64,000 bases of DNA. It comes from Panicum virgatum (lineage: Eukaryota; Streptophyta; Magnoliopsida; Poales; Poaceae). The stretch spans positions 42,885,674 to 42,949,673 of the forward strand of contig NC_053142.1 of the NCBI RefSeq assembly GCF_016808335.1, read 5' to 3'. The translations under genes were made by a program, and so were the position numbers. Positions 58,901 through 64,000 of this stretch are shown in pieces (positions within the stretch are counted from its first letter, which is position 1; each line of letters starts with the position of its first letter). The notes under the pieces were generated by a model. It saw only the letters and a list, made by a program, of their open reading frames with translations. It searched no databases and was not told where the DNA came from.

Positions 58901-60713
58901 CAGGTTCAGGTTAGGTTGCCAGAGCATAAGCATAATCCAGGTACTTCTTCAGCAACCAGGGCATCTACCTGTTGGACTTGTTGGTGTAATGTGTCAAACT
59001 GATCTACAGTGCAACAGACATTTCCAGTGATTGTTGGGCACAAACTTTGAACCCTTGAAGAAAACAATGTGTCTGGCTGAAAAGCAACAAGAGTTGTTAA
59101 ACAGCACATTTAAATAATCATAAAAAAAAATTTGCAAAGATAAAGGCAATGCTTCTCCAGCAATGTTATATTCGGACCAAGGCTCAAGGATCATATCGAC
59201 ATATTGTCACCTTAACAGCTTTGGTTGCATTTGCACAGTTTAAAACCTTCCCATCACTTCGTTGCCCACAAATACCGTACATGGAACAGTAACCTTCTGC
59301 AGGTACAACCCTGCAGATGCAAAATGGCAAGATAGATAAGGATCAAGGGCTCCAAATATATGGAACATCAAGTTTAAGCATGTCAAGTACAGTAGATAAT
59401 TCTAGAGTCAACTGAGCATATCTTAGACTGTCTAACCAATGTGCACTCAGTAAAATGCAGGTCACTCTGAAAAATTACCTTGAACTATTGGATTCCTGTG
59501 CGCTGATTGGAAATACTACAAAACTGATCTGCATTACAGTAAAAAAGAGTTGGATGTTATTTAGACAACACCTGAATCTCAGTGTGAAGTGCAACCATAT
59601 AACATGTCTGTATAATGTACTTTATTTATATGATAGCCCATTGCACATATACACAGTCCAAATTAAATGTTGTTTTAGCTTCATATGCATATGTAAATAC
59701 AAAAAATACAGTATTATCTTAGCTATCGACATAGTTTACCCCTATTAATTGCGTGCTCATCTTCTGTCACCCCTATAAATAGGCAAACAATAGCGGTCTT
59801 TACAGGAAAATACTTGACGCCCAAATAACACATTCAGCTCTGTGCGTGACATCTAACTGAACTATGGGAGATGATAGTGTTATGGCTTCAAATCCTCAGG
59901 GGTTAGTATGACCATAATTAATGCACATACCTCAGAAAGAAAAAATCTAGAACTCTCTTTTCAGTAGCTAAAATTGAAAGGGTAATGCAGAGACCACCGA
60001 GACAGTAGAAACCATTACCTAGCAACCTCTGGATAGTTTGAAACTGGAATACGGTGAAACCCAAAACTAAACCAAAATATATCGAATTAAACTGCCTCGA
60101 GGTCAACTAAAAACGAACTAAATAGGCTGTCAACTGAGAAAAATAAAGCCAATACCGACGAGGCAAAACCACACTGTCCGTGACTCCGTGTGTCGATCCC
60201 CCAATCCAAGACCCGCATACATGTCAGTAAGACAGTGTAACTGATACTGAAAGTTGGTCAGGCTCACACGTGTAAAAAGACATTCCAATCTCAAACATGC
60301 TTCCAAACCTCTTAACAGCAGCGCCCAATGGGATTTCGCACAAACGACGAAGCCATGGTAAAATCCAAACGCGGCGGTAAATTTCGCGCTAGAAAACGAC
60401 AGCCGCTACGAACTGCTCCTACTAAAATTGCAGCTCCTCCATGCAGGCACGCAAAAATAGGAAGGAATGCAATTAGCAACCCCAGAGACGGCTACGCGGG
60501 CTCGAAACCCCCAAGCATGACCGAAACCCCACCACAAAACCCCCCGACCCTTCAGAGCAGCGGCCGCCGCCACCGCCACGGTGCGACCCGACGACACCCA
60601 CGCGCCCAGTACAGCACCCCGCCGAGAATCATGTGCGCGGGACTCACCTGCATCAGAGCGATCGCCGCCGCGGCGAGGGCGGCGGGCCCTCGCCGGCGCC
60701 CGCCGGGGACCAT
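20735..60713 (-). CDS. NPC1: Niemann-Pick C1 (NPC1)-like sterol transporter, 38 exons
   Basis: Large multi-pass endomembrane (vacuolar/lysosomal type) protein of the RND/Patched superfamily that moves sterols and is linked to sphingolipid balance in plants. Exon 1 encodes a signal peptide ([17 protein letters not shown]). Exons 2-6 give the Cys-rich NPC1 N-terminal domain ([17 protein letters not shown]). Exon 7 holds the first membrane helix after it (about residue 270). Exons 17-20 give the sterol-sensing domain with [11 protein letters not shown]. Exons 31-38 give the second membrane block with [13 protein letters not shown] and GASVF...GITLTKLVG. Total is about 1274 residues, as in Arabidopsis NPC1. 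Every junction from exon 2 to 38 is GT-AG and in phase. Exon 1 to exon 2 carries one surplus base, so the 5' end may be mis-modelled or damaged. Introns 18, 26, 31 and 34 each hold a copia element. Confidence 0.93.
21597..21650 (+). mobile_element. RTE-type LINE tail, severely 5'-truncated
   Basis: The 54-bp insert CTAGCCTACCCCAACTTGCT...(TTG)n is the 3' end of plant RTE-clade non-LTR retrotransposons. It is flanked by a 15-bp target duplication GTTTATATAAGAAAT (21582-21596 and 21651-21665). It lies in NPC1 intron 34, opposite in orientation to the larger RTE copy nearby. Confidence 0.85.
22129..22231 (-). repeat. C1 3' LTR
   Basis: 103 bp. In element orientation it starts TGTTGGTGTATATGTGAGCC and ends CTCCATCA. 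It differs from the other C1 LTR at about five bases and lacks a 13-bp duplication present there. Confidence 0.9.
22376..22880 (-). pseudogene. C1 RNase H region
   Basis: Minus-strand reading: [18 protein letters not shown], then [29 protein letters not shown] and [12 protein letters not shown], the standard copia RNase H end. It is cut from RT by the TRIM insertion at 22881 and contains a frameshift near 22660. Confidence 0.88.
22881..23160 (-). repeat. Cassandra 3' LTR
   Basis: 280 bp, TGTGATACCCCGGC...ACGTTACA on the minus strand. It differs from the 5' LTR at ten positions (about 3.6 percent). Its 5S box C is damaged (GGATGGTTGACC). Confidence 0.92.
23229..23331. repeat. Three ~34-bp tandem units in the Cassandra interior
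   Basis: Units built on CACGTCCGTGCGTCCAGTGC followed by CA(A/G)C(G/A)G... repeat three times between the LTRs. Confidence 0.75.
23469..23748 (-). repeat. Cassandra 5' LTR
   Basis: 280 bp, TGTGACACCCCGGC...ACGTTACA on the minus strand. It keeps both 5S-like boxes. Confidence 0.92.
23584..23662 (-). promoter_or_regulatory. 5S rRNA-like Pol III control region in the Cassandra LTR
   Basis: Minus strand: AGAACTCCGAGGTTAAGCGT followed by GCTTGG (A-box region of 5S), then GGATGGGTGACC and GGGAAGTTCT (C-box region), in 5S rRNA order and spacing. Cassandra elements are known to carry such 5S promoters. Activity of this copy is not shown. Confidence 0.85.
23754..24902 (-). pseudogene. C1 reverse transcriptase region
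   Basis: One long open frame with the copia RT series: [48 protein letters not shown] and the catalytic YVDD in [13 protein letters not shown]. It is interrupted downstream by the Cassandra element at 23748. The RT itself looks undamaged but lies in an otherwise broken polyprotein. Confidence 0.88.
24909..28210 (-). pseudogene. C1 gag-protease-integrase, degraded
   Basis: Gag is recognisable by [20 protein letters not shown] and FEQGD-like UBN2 sequence in several frames. The protease has [12 protein letters not shown] near 26330. Integrase pieces include [16 protein letters not shown] and [20 protein letters not shown]. Frameshifts, the gag deletion and the integrase-core deletion break the frame. 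A Gly-rich stretch is encoded by a 16-C run (26723-26738 on the plus strand). Confidence 0.85.
28282..28397 (-). repeat. C1 5' LTR
   Basis: 116 bp; same termini as the 3' LTR, with a 13-bp internal duplication of the CCTCTATA(CA)TGGG segment. Confidence 0.9.
28403..28958 (-). pseudogene. RTE reverse transcriptase C-terminal region
   Basis: Minus-strand translation reads [15 protein letters not shown], then after a stop [40 protein letters not shown] and [17 protein letters not shown]. This is the very common C-terminal segment of plant RTE LINE polyproteins. The in-frame stop near 28861 and missing 5' part make it non-functional. Confidence 0.88.
30149..30504 (+). repeat. C3 5' LTR
   Basis: 356 bp, TGAAGGGAATAAG...CTTCTAACA. 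It contains TATATATGTG (about 30373) as a possible TATA region. Confidence 0.93.
30740..35701 (+). pseudogene. C3 gag-pol polyprotein with one in-frame stop
   Basis: A single frame of 1,654 codons interrupted once, by TAG at 34238-34240 (codon 1167). Start is MSDAPSQRS. An Ala/Glu/Arg-rich helical N-terminus is followed by a Gly-rich repeat region, UBN2-type gag, a CCHC knuckle [14 protein letters not shown] (codon ~478) and protease LDSGATHHM (~560). Integrase follows with HERFGHLH...CDVC, then [17 protein letters not shown] and VVERRNQ. RT has YVDD at ~1331 and RNase H has YSDSDHAGD (~1493). The stop replaces the conserved Trp of the NRTWEL motif just before RT. Upstream of the stop gag, protease and integrase are complete. 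Confidence 0.92.
31085..31300 (+). repeat. Gly/Ala/Pro-coding repeats in C3 gag
   Basis: GC-rich repeats encode [18 protein letters not shown] (18 residues, 54 bp) and shortened variants in tandem. They form a flexible linker between the helical N-terminus and the gag core. Confidence 0.85.
35710..36065 (+). repeat. C3 3' LTR
   Basis: 356 bp; its last dinucleotide is TA instead of CA. Otherwise three further transitions from the 5' LTR. Confidence 0.93.
38224..38336 (+). repeat. C4 5' LTR
   Basis: 113 bp, identical to the 3' copy. Confidence 0.93.
38915..41405 (+). pseudogene. C4 gag-protease-integrase, interrupted
   Basis: Gag starts at 38915 ([20 protein letters not shown]), is broken by the 414-bp insertion at 39037-39450 and resumes with [18 protein letters not shown]. 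It has UBN2 gag ([18 protein letters not shown]), a knuckle [14 protein letters not shown] and protease [10 protein letters not shown]. Integrase has [32 protein letters not shown] and VAERKHRH. The frame ends at 41405 because of an indel near 41390; the expected [12 protein letters not shown] continues in another frame. Confidence 0.88.
39037..39450. mobile_element. Unidentified 414-bp insertion in C4 gag
   Basis: A 7-bp duplication CTGGCAC flanks it (39030-39036, 39451-39457). Inside are many GTATC(C/G)GATAC-type motifs and, near both ends, inverted GTGGATAC (about 39046) and GTATCCAC (about 39425). No open frame looks real. A 7-8 bp duplication would fit a hAT-type element, but the ends do not match a family I recognise. 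Confidence 0.65.
41541..43382 (+). pseudogene. C4 reverse transcriptase-RNase H with in-frame stop
   Basis: A Pro-rich linker (41600-41640, repeated CCACCT) leads into RT. A TGA at 41949-41951 replaces the Trp of the GTWEIV motif. From 41964 one open frame holds [39 protein letters not shown] and the RNase H end ([37 protein letters not shown]). It is otherwise intact to the stop at 43382. Confidence 0.9.
43395..43507 (+). repeat. C4 3' LTR
   Basis: 113 bp, identical to the 5' copy. Confidence 0.93.
43905..43980. repeat. (TA)n microsatellite in NPC1 intron 25
   Basis: About 37 uninterrupted TA units, between exons 25 and 26. Confidence 0.95.
45313..45342. repeat. (AAAT)n microsatellite
   Basis: Seven AAAT units in NPC1 intron 22. 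Confidence 0.9.
46596..46698 (-). repeat. C2 3' LTR
   Basis: 103 bp, directly before a G-rich tract on the minus strand that serves as polypurine tract. Confidence 0.9.
46787..48499 (-). pseudogene. C2 reverse transcriptase-RNase H
   Basis: RT begins in an open frame 48499-47930 ([20 protein letters not shown], with its Trp intact) that ends at a stop after [10 protein letters not shown]. It resumes at 47818-47228 with [13 protein letters not shown] and ends after VVYTDAD with another stop. RNase H continues as [20 protein letters not shown] and [13 protein letters not shown] to the stop at 46787. At least three in-frame stops; not functional. Confidence 0.88.
48551..50004 (-). pseudogene. 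C2 protease-integrase region, frameshifted
   Basis: Pieces in different frames: [18 protein letters not shown] protease tail (49726-50004), integrase core ([20 protein letters not shown] and VQCDNGREF, 49297-49578), [20 protein letters not shown] (49150-49296), and [18 protein letters not shown] with the LGYS...KGYRCFD end (48551-49150). The core motifs D, D and E are all readable but not in one frame. Confidence 0.85.
50030..51826 (-). pseudogene. C2 gag and start of protease
   Basis: 598-codon open frame. An Ala-rich helical N-terminus is followed by UBN2-type gag ([40 protein letters not shown]). A Gly/Arg-rich stretch takes the place of the usual CCHC knuckle. Then come [18 protein letters not shown] and the protease motif [12 protein letters not shown], after which the frame is lost. 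Homopolymers of 16 C (50493-50508) and 14 C (50526-50539) on the plus strand encode the Gly run. The frame starts at [12 protein letters not shown]. Confidence 0.85.
52064..52166 (-). repeat. C2 5' LTR
   Basis: 103 bp, adjoining the primer site. Confidence 0.9.
53751..53890. mobile_element. Short fold-back MITE in NPC1 intron 15
   Basis: Inverted repeats TTTGAGGATATGCCA(CA)TAAGTTGA at the left and their inverse (TCAACTTTACTGGCATATCC then TCAAA) at the right enclose about 85 bp. Total about 140 bp. The superfamily is uncertain because no clear target duplication was found. Confidence 0.65.
57254..57354. mobile_element. Stowaway-like MITE in NPC1 intron 6
   Basis: Starts TA|CTCCCTCCAATCTTAAAT and has long inverted arms around ATGATGTTTAGGACAAGCTA that nearly meet in the middle (57278-57337). 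The right terminus is degraded (AGAAGTAG instead of GGAGGGAG). Confidence 0.75.
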
Positions 60714-60850
60714 CCCGTCTCCGGCTCGTCCTCGATCTCTCGCGGGAGCGCGAAATGCCGGAACGGAGGTGGAGGGGAGGCGAGGAGGGGGGCACGGCTC
60801 AGACCGGCGTGGGTGAGGTGTGGACTTTTTTGGAGCGAACGGCGCGGCCG

Positions 60851-60860
60851 AACTTATATG
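60851..60860 (-). promoter_or_regulatory. TATA-like box of NPC1
   Basis: The minus strand reads CATATAAGTT about 138-147 bp upstream of the NPC1 ATG, in a GC-rich promoter. A start site about 30 bp further (near 60825) would give a 5' UTR of roughly 110 bases. Inferred from motif and position. Confidence 0.5.
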
Positions 60861-60989
60861 ACGCCGGGGCCGCGGGCGGACGCCGAGCACCGAGCAGCAA
60901 CGAGTTCGCGGCGACGCCACCTCACGCGCCGCAAAAGGACAGCGGAAGATAGGGGCTGGGTTTAGATCCGCGAAAGCCGGTAAAAAGGG

Positions 60990-61215
60990 TCACGTCGGAT
61001 ACTGTAGTATACTGTAGCATTTTTCGTTTGTTTGTGGTAAATATTGTTCTATTATAGGCTAACTAAGCTCAAAAGATTCGTCTCGCAATGTACATCAAAA
61101 CTATACAATTAGTTTATTTATCTACATTTAATTCTCTATGCCTGAGACAAAAATTTGATGTGATAGATGAATAGTGAAATTTGGAGAGAGTGATTTTGCA
61201 ACTAAACACAGCAGG
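60990..61215. mobile_element. MITE-like sequence upstream of NPC1
   Basis: Sequence from GTATACTGTAGCATTTTTCG to CAACTAAACACAGCAGG, with GGCTAACTAAGCTCAAAAGA, TTCGTCTCGCAATGTAC and GTGATAGATGAATAGTG. It matches a very common grass non-autonomous DNA element by pattern. Neither end nor target duplication could be set exactly. Confidence 0.55.
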
Positions 61216-62449
61216 GTATTTTTCCTGGCCGGTTTTACCTGATTTGCTGCGTATCTTTCCGATCTCCAGACTCCAGCGTCCAGCCCAACACCCACCACGC
61301 GTCGCCGTTTTCGCTCAAGGCCTGAAGCGATAGCTTGAGGCCCGCGTGTCAGCGATCCAGGCTGGTCATCCGTGCGGCAGCGGGGAATGTGGTGGGACCA
61401 GCCTGGCGGCGGCAGTTGCTCGCGGATTTGCTCCTGCCGTGAACTGGTGGGTGGGATTGGCGAACGACCACTACTGCTACTCTGCTACTACGTACTAGTA
61501 CTCGTTGAATTGCTGCCACTCGCTGGCAGCTGGCCCATGTGTTGATCAGCAGGTGTGGGCCCTACCGTCTGCGGATGGAAGCGTGGTACTCGTATGAGTT
61601 GTTTATTCTGATTGTTAATTTAGATTTTGCATTCTTATATTCATAAATCTGTCTGTATTCCAACGAGTCAGTTATGGGTCGATCTGGTGGGGGAAAACAC
61701 AATTTGTATCTCTACGCACGTTTGTTTATGTGACAAGCCACGCTCTGCAATTCAAATAGTACTCTTTGTACCCTTTTTTTTATCTGCACGGTTAAATGCC
61801 TGATGACTCATCCTAGTGAAGTCAACCTGATCACTCAAAGGTCGCACTCTAGTAACAAAAATGATCAAGTTCTTTTTTCAAAAATCCAAAAGTGAATAAG
61901 TTGATCCTAAGCTCCGAAGATGACCTCAAAAGGTTAAAAAAATGTCACCGAGTCTAGTGCCAAAAATTATTTTTCTCTGGAAATATCTTGGGCTCTTTCC
62001 TACAGTAGTTGGTAGTCAAAGTTCGAGCATCTTCAGCTCGTGTGGATCGAATGTTTTTTTTTTTTTGAGAACATGTGGAGCGAATGTTGTGACTGCGCCG
62101 TGCGGACAAGAAGAGTGCCGTGTCCAGTGTTCACGGGACAAGACGGGGAGCAGTGAAAGAAACACGGTTTAGAGCATTTGTCCTTTTCTTTCAAAAAAAA
62201 GAATTTCATGTCTCTGCTTTGTCTACGCACTGCTTACCCAAACAAGCGTCATCTAATGCAATGAGCCCACGATGATCGCCATGAACGCTACTAATGATTG
62301 CTCGCGCCACCTAGCGTGCTTGTGCATGCCCCATGGCCCATGGGGGCGGGGCGGCGCCATCGTTGTCTCCCCAACCAGGGAGCCCCACTCCCGGTGGGCG
62401 CCGCCGGGGCACCGGGCTGGCACCGGGCCACTCTCGATCTTTTCTGGAA
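61216..62449. other. Intergenic sequence, no gene recognised
   Basis: Mixed composition with short A/T runs. Open frames on both strands are short and GC-driven. No transposon termini were found before 62450. Confidence 0.5.
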
Positions 62450-64000
62450 GGGTTAATTCGTTTCGTGCCATTACAATTTTTCATGTTTGGAGATCTACCA
62501 TTATAATTCAACTATTTGGAATCGTGCCATTACAATTCAAGGATACACAGACCCAAACCATTTTGTACGCCTCGCGCCCTCCTGGACCCACTTGCAGGCG
62601 ACGGTACTTGCGTATTGCCCTCATTGCCCCTGGCCGACGCGCATACCGGCCCGACTCGGGCTCCTACCCCCCGCCGCACCCATTCGCGCCTCTCTTTCCC
62701 CTCCCGGCTCGCCGCCCCGAACCCTAGATCCCCAACCGCCGGCGGTGAGGACGACGGTGGTCGCCGGCGACCCGGCTCTGCTGAGGCGACGGCGCGCATC
62801 CAGGAGCGCGCGGCGCGGGGCGCGGCTCCTGGGGTCGTGGAACCCTAGGTTCCTCGGTACCCAGTAGAGATGGACGACGGCAACGAGAGGTACGCATCTT
62901 CCATCCATCCTTGTATCTGAATGCATGCTCTTGGTATTGAAGTCGATGAATGTGTTGGCTTGGGATGCAATCGTTGTTATGCGCGTAAGGATTTGGGTTT
63001 GCTATCTTGGATTTGCTTAGCTTTTGTTCTGTGTGTTATGTCGTTCTGTGTTGCTCCTTAGGGCCGAGTTGTTCGCGCTAGAGATTAGGGTCCAAGAATT
63101 TGTGACGACGGACTCGAATGGTAGAAAAATTTTAAGGAAAGGCACGGTGATGCGATGGGAGATGGAGATAGGATCTTTTTCTCTTGATTTGCTGATGTCA
63201 AGTTTGCTAAAAGAGGTGAATTGGGGCAGTAACCAGTCTGCCACTGTGTGGTTCTATGACAAGAGAATGGGAGAGGATATCAGACTAGACAATGAGATTC
63301 AGATGATTGACATGTTTGAAATGTACAAGTCCGAGATGAGCTGTGCGATAGTGGTAGGAATATTTGACAAAGCATTAGTGGAGAACCATATAGAACATGA
63401 ATTCGATGATCTAACACCTCTGTGTGTCATTCCTCCTGATGATCCACCTGTTGATGTACCCACATCTACACAGCCCAATCCTACCACTCCACATCCTGAA
63501 CCAGACATAGGTATCCAACAGCCTCAGCCTCAGCCTCAGCCTCAGCCTCAACCAGAAACAGTAGATGCTTCTCTGCCTTACCCATTTGACATTGAGGAGG
63601 AATATGTTGGTGTTGATGATGAATATATGTACATGCCAACTCCTCCTGCACAGCCCACACAACCCACAGAACCCCCACAGCCAGCTGAAAATGAGCAGAA
63701 TGAGGGTGGTGTTGATAATGCTAATGCTGAGCCAGAGGTGAATGATGCAGATCCAGAGGAGCTTCATGTGCTTCATGATCCTACCAATCCCAACATTGTG
63801 AAGGGTGCTTTATTTCCTGACATCGTAGCATTCAGGAAAGCAGTGAGGCATTATGCCATTGTAAAAGGTTTTGAGTTTACTGACCTGAAGACAGACCTAA
63901 CAAGATTCATTGCCAAGTGTGCACATGAGGGTTGTCCATGGCGTATCCATGCTTCTAGGGTACAAGGTCAAAGAGCTATTGAGGTACAAATGTTTCTTGT
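62450..64000 (+). mobile_element. Mutator-like (MULE/MuDR) element, left end (runs off right edge)
   Basis: The left terminus appears to be GGGTTAATTCGTTTCGTGCC, a type seen at MULE inverted repeats, followed by repeats of GTGCCATTACAATT and a variant. A GC-rich leader precedes a transposase gene starting at 62870. The right terminal repeat and the 9-bp target duplication cannot be checked in this window. Confidence 0.65.
62870..64000 (+). CDS. MuDR-type transposase, N-terminal part (open at window edge)
   Basis: Exon 1 (62870-62889) encodes MDDGNE; donor GTACGC; exon 2 starts at 63062 after CTCCTTAG and stays open through position 64000 (about 312 codons). The product has a leader (FALEIRVQEFVTTDSNGRK...SSLLKEVNWG), a Pro/Gln-rich repeat (QPQPQPQP, about 63511-63552) and an acidic region. 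Then comes the plant MuDR N-terminal/zinc-binding block: FPDIVAFRKAVRHYAIVKGF and AKCAHEGCPWRIHASR. The catalytic DDE domain would lie beyond the window. No stop or frameshift was seen. It acts in the nucleus on the element's terminal repeats; whether it is active cannot be told from this part. Confidence 0.8.

Larger units (their letters stand above)
20735..60713 (-). other. NPC1: Exon table of the NPC1-like gene
   Basis: Exons 1-38 in transcript order: 60648-60713, 59211-59310, 58969-59076, 58239-58355, 57915-58065, 57438-57685, 56699-56884, 56368-56444, 56168-56285, 55621-55704, 55308-55400, 55129-55230, 54922-54987, 54550-54645, 54348-54455, 53428-53541, 53249-53335, 52527-52655, 46129-46327, 45911-46051, 45752-45795, 45548-45631, 44743-44811, 44581-44657, 44058-44127, 43684-43833, 37994-38065, 37660-37804, 37464-37528, 37304-37369, 36798-36891, 29794-29830, 29600-29657, 29003-29113, 21415-21482, 21038-21104, 20908-20976, 20735-20824. 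The stop TGA is at 20735-20737. Boundaries were set by splice dinucleotides, phase and family similarity; exons 21 (44 bp) and 32 (37 bp) are the shortest. Confidence 0.88.

Noticed and set aside
20735..60713. NPC1 as a processed or decayed pseudogene
   Set aside because: All introns are present with GT-AG borders and exons 2-38 are in phase with no internal stop; only the exon 1/2 junction is in doubt.
62253..62727. Overlapping open frames on both strands at the MULE left end
   Set aside because: They cross the element boundary and the untranslated leader and have no conserved motif.

Overview
The window is nuclear DNA from a grass (Poaceae), probably a panicoid; the species cannot be named from the sequence. 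The signs are many-exon genes with GT-AG introns, a GC-rich first exon in each gene, and grass repeat families: a Tekay/Del-like gypsy element with ~3 kb LTRs, Au-like SINE, Cassandra TRIM, mariner/Stowaway, Helitron and MULE.

Only two host genes were found, both on the minus strand and both reconstructed exon by exon. (1) 12.8-15.8 kb: a B2-type mitotic cyclin, 10 exons, 427 codons, every junction in phase. Two M-phase (MSA-like) motifs lie upstream. (2) 20.7-60.7 kb: a Niemann-Pick C1 (NPC1) sterol transporter, 38 exons and about 1274 codons spread over 40 kb. The only phase problem is one surplus base at the exon 1/exon 2 junction. The gene is long because four introns (18, 26, 31 and 34) each hold a complete-ended Ty1/copia element. 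Two of these sit inside older insertions: one in an RTE-type LINE and one in a 5'-truncated SINE. One copia also holds a Cassandra TRIM carrying 5S rRNA-like sequence, and another holds an unidentified 414-bp element.

Layout. 1-5,935: part of a gypsy element on the minus strand (degraded gag-protease, start of RT, primer site, one 2,951-bp LTR). 5,936-9,670: GC-rich array of about four diverged repeat units, each with a near-perfect palindrome. 9,674-10,946: non-autonomous Helitron. 11.3-12.2 kb: tandem duplication and a C homopolymer. 12.8-16.4 kb: cyclin gene and promoter. 17,665-19,652: mariner-like element with 29-bp inverted repeats, a TA duplication, a residual spliced 74-codon ORF and a Pol III-type promoter. 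20.7-60.9 kb: NPC1 with its nested insertions and at least two intronic MITEs. About 61.0-61.2 kb: MITE-like sequence. 62.45 kb to the right edge: start of a MuDR-type (MULE) element whose transposase ORF is still open at the edge.

The two genes have unrelated jobs: cell-cycle control at G2/M, and sterol/lipid movement at endomembranes. The main biological point is an apparently intact housekeeping membrane-protein gene that must be spliced across four large, presumably heterochromatic, retrotransposon-filled introns. The least explained sequence is the palindrome array at 5.9-9.3 kb.
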